A stretch of 32,557 nucleotides of DNA from Dictyoglomota bacterium (GTDB taxonomy: Bacteria > Dictyoglomota > Dictyoglomia > Dictyoglomales > Dictyoglomaceae): positions 1 to 32,557 of the forward strand of contig JAKOUL010000082.1 of assembly GCA_029776735.1 (NCBI GenBank), given 5' to 3'. A program made the position numbers and the translations under genes. Position 1 is the first letter of the stretch, and each line of letters starts with the position of its first letter. Positions 31,709-32,557 of this stretch are shown here, piece after piece. The notes under the pieces were generated by a model. It was not told the DNA's origin, searched no databases, and saw only the letters and a program-made list of their open reading frames with translations.

Positions 31709-32557
31709 TTAAACCTGCGGTACATCTTCTGTAAATAGTACTTCTTTTCTATCTATATAATCTTTCAAAATTTCAAAAGGATCCTTTGAAATTAATTCAT
31801 GCTTTCCTTTCCAAAATATAAAGATATTAGTTCCATGATTAGGCACATAAAAAAGGGCAAAATAAGGCTTTCTACCTTTATTTTCCCACATCTCAACTGC
31901 CTTATTCATGGCATACTTACTCATTTCATGCATAAGATCTACCCCACACCCTACTGGAGGATAATCTTTTATATCTACAGGGATCTCAAAAAATCCCTCA
32001 GATTCTTTTTCAATCTTATAACCTCTATGGAGATGTACCACTGCCCTGATAGGTGGTACTGAAAAGCCATTATCATCTAAAATATATCCATTATCTAATT
32101 CCCTTATTTTTAGATTTTTAGTACTTTCCATCTCATATAGAGGGAATATAAATTCTTCCGCCTCTACAGAAGGACCTAATATCTCTTCACCCTCCTTTTT
32201 TAATACTCCAACTTTTCCATCCTTTAAAGGAATTACAGGAGCTAAATCGCTATACTTAAGATCAAACTTTACTGTTCCATATCTTCCAGAACACGTTGTT
32301 ACAAATATACCTTTCCATGGTAAATTTAAATCTTCTATACCTAAGGAGGGATCAAAAGCCATAAAAGCTCCCTCTGCTTGCCGTGAATAATTCACAATGC
32401 GTATAATAAGCCTCGCAAGATTTTCATTCTTCAAAAGATCTTTTATCTCCACAGGAGAAGAAAGAAGCTTATGAGATCCTAAGAATTTGCCAAGTCCTAT
32501 CATTCCATTTACCACATCTGAGTTTATCCACTTCTCCTTAGGTATTTCAATTTTATT
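31709..32557 (-). CDS. Unrecognised protein, 5' end beyond the window
   Basis: The reading frame is open to the last base, giving at least 282 residues. The first residues seen are NKIEIPKEKWINSDVV, continuous in style with the rest. A GTG at 32515 could be mistaken for the start but has no ribosome site and lies inside this coherent sequence. Visible features are a FVTTCSGRYGTVKFDL stretch, a PPIRAVVHLHRGYKIE stretch with His and Arg, and GCGVDLMHEMSKYAMNKA. There is no membrane helix in the part seen. I do not recognise the family. It is followed by AT palindromes and the importer operon, which has its own promoter, so a functional link to that operon is unproven. Confidence 0.7.
   Translation of the reverse strand, partial: NKIEIPKEKWINSDVVNGMIGLGKFLGSHKLLSSPVEIKDLLKNENLARLIIRIVNYSRQAEGAFMAFDPSLGIEDLNLPWKGIFVTTCSGRYGTVKFDLKYSDLAPVIPLKDGKVGVLKKEGEEILGPSVEAEEFIFPLYEMESTKNLKIRELDNGYILDDNGFSVPPIRAVVHLHRGYKIEKESEGFFEIPVDIKDYPPVGCGVDLMHEMSKYAMNKAVEMWENKGRKPYFALFYVPNHGTNIFIFWKGKHELISKDPFEILKDYIDRKEVLFTEDVPQV

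Noticed and set aside
1..32557. tRNA, rRNA, CRISPR arrays, insertion sequences, replication origin
   Set aside because: No cloverleaf-like GC-rich segments, regularly spaced repeats, transposase genes or DnaA-box clusters were seen by eye on either strand.

Overview
The window is AT-rich DNA with dense, mostly minus-strand genes, many one- to four-base gene overlaps, strong GGAGG ribosome sites and several TTG or GTG starts. It carries sugar-scavenging genes typical of an anaerobic thermophile. The gene style and content look most like Dictyoglomus; this is recalled from memory and has not been checked by a search.

Layout. (a) 1-920: the first codons of a secreted protein whose upstream region carries twin operator-like repeats, a decayed HicB-like antitoxin remnant, and a small TIGR04076-type protein. 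(b) 920-3886: a two-gene minus-strand operon of a SurA-like exported chaperone lacking the isomerase domain, followed by a secreted zinc phospholipase C / P1-nuclease-fold protein with a C2-like tail. (c) 4204-5955: a complete ABC exporter half-transporter with its own promoter. (d) 6049-15793: a seven-gene minus-strand MoxR/von Willebrand A operon. In transcription order it encodes an exported membrane-anchored protein, an ABC-2-like permease with no ATPase, a DUF4175-like membrane protein whose N-terminus appears to be out of frame, a MoxR AAA+ ATPase, a DUF58 protein, a BatA-like VWA protein and a large double-VWA protein. (e) 15833-19101: a divergent plus-strand trio of EamA transporter, ornithine-racemase-like PLP enzyme and COG2403-type P-loop NTPase. 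Both divergent lead genes appear to be leaderless. (f) 19377-23390: amino-sugar salvage, with a COG4821 SIS protein and NagA on the plus strand meeting a GH20 hexosaminidase and a small PH-like membrane protein on the minus strand. (g) 23485-31517: a GH3 beta-glucosidase and a five-gene Opp/Dpp-type ABC importer. This resembles the Thermotoga layout in which such an importer takes up beta-glucan disaccharides. (h) 31709-32557: an unrecognised protein running off the right edge.

How the parts fit. Regions f and g form a coherent strategy: import of beta-linked oligosaccharides, cytoplasmic hydrolysis (GH3 and GH20 both lack signal peptides) and NagA deacetylation. Region d looks like an AAA+/VWA machine acting at the membrane on an unknown target. 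Region e has the parts of a D-amino-acid pathway, but its product is unknown. The best candidates for something new are the MoxR/VWA operon with its disrupted membrane component and the transporter-racemase-NTPase trio.
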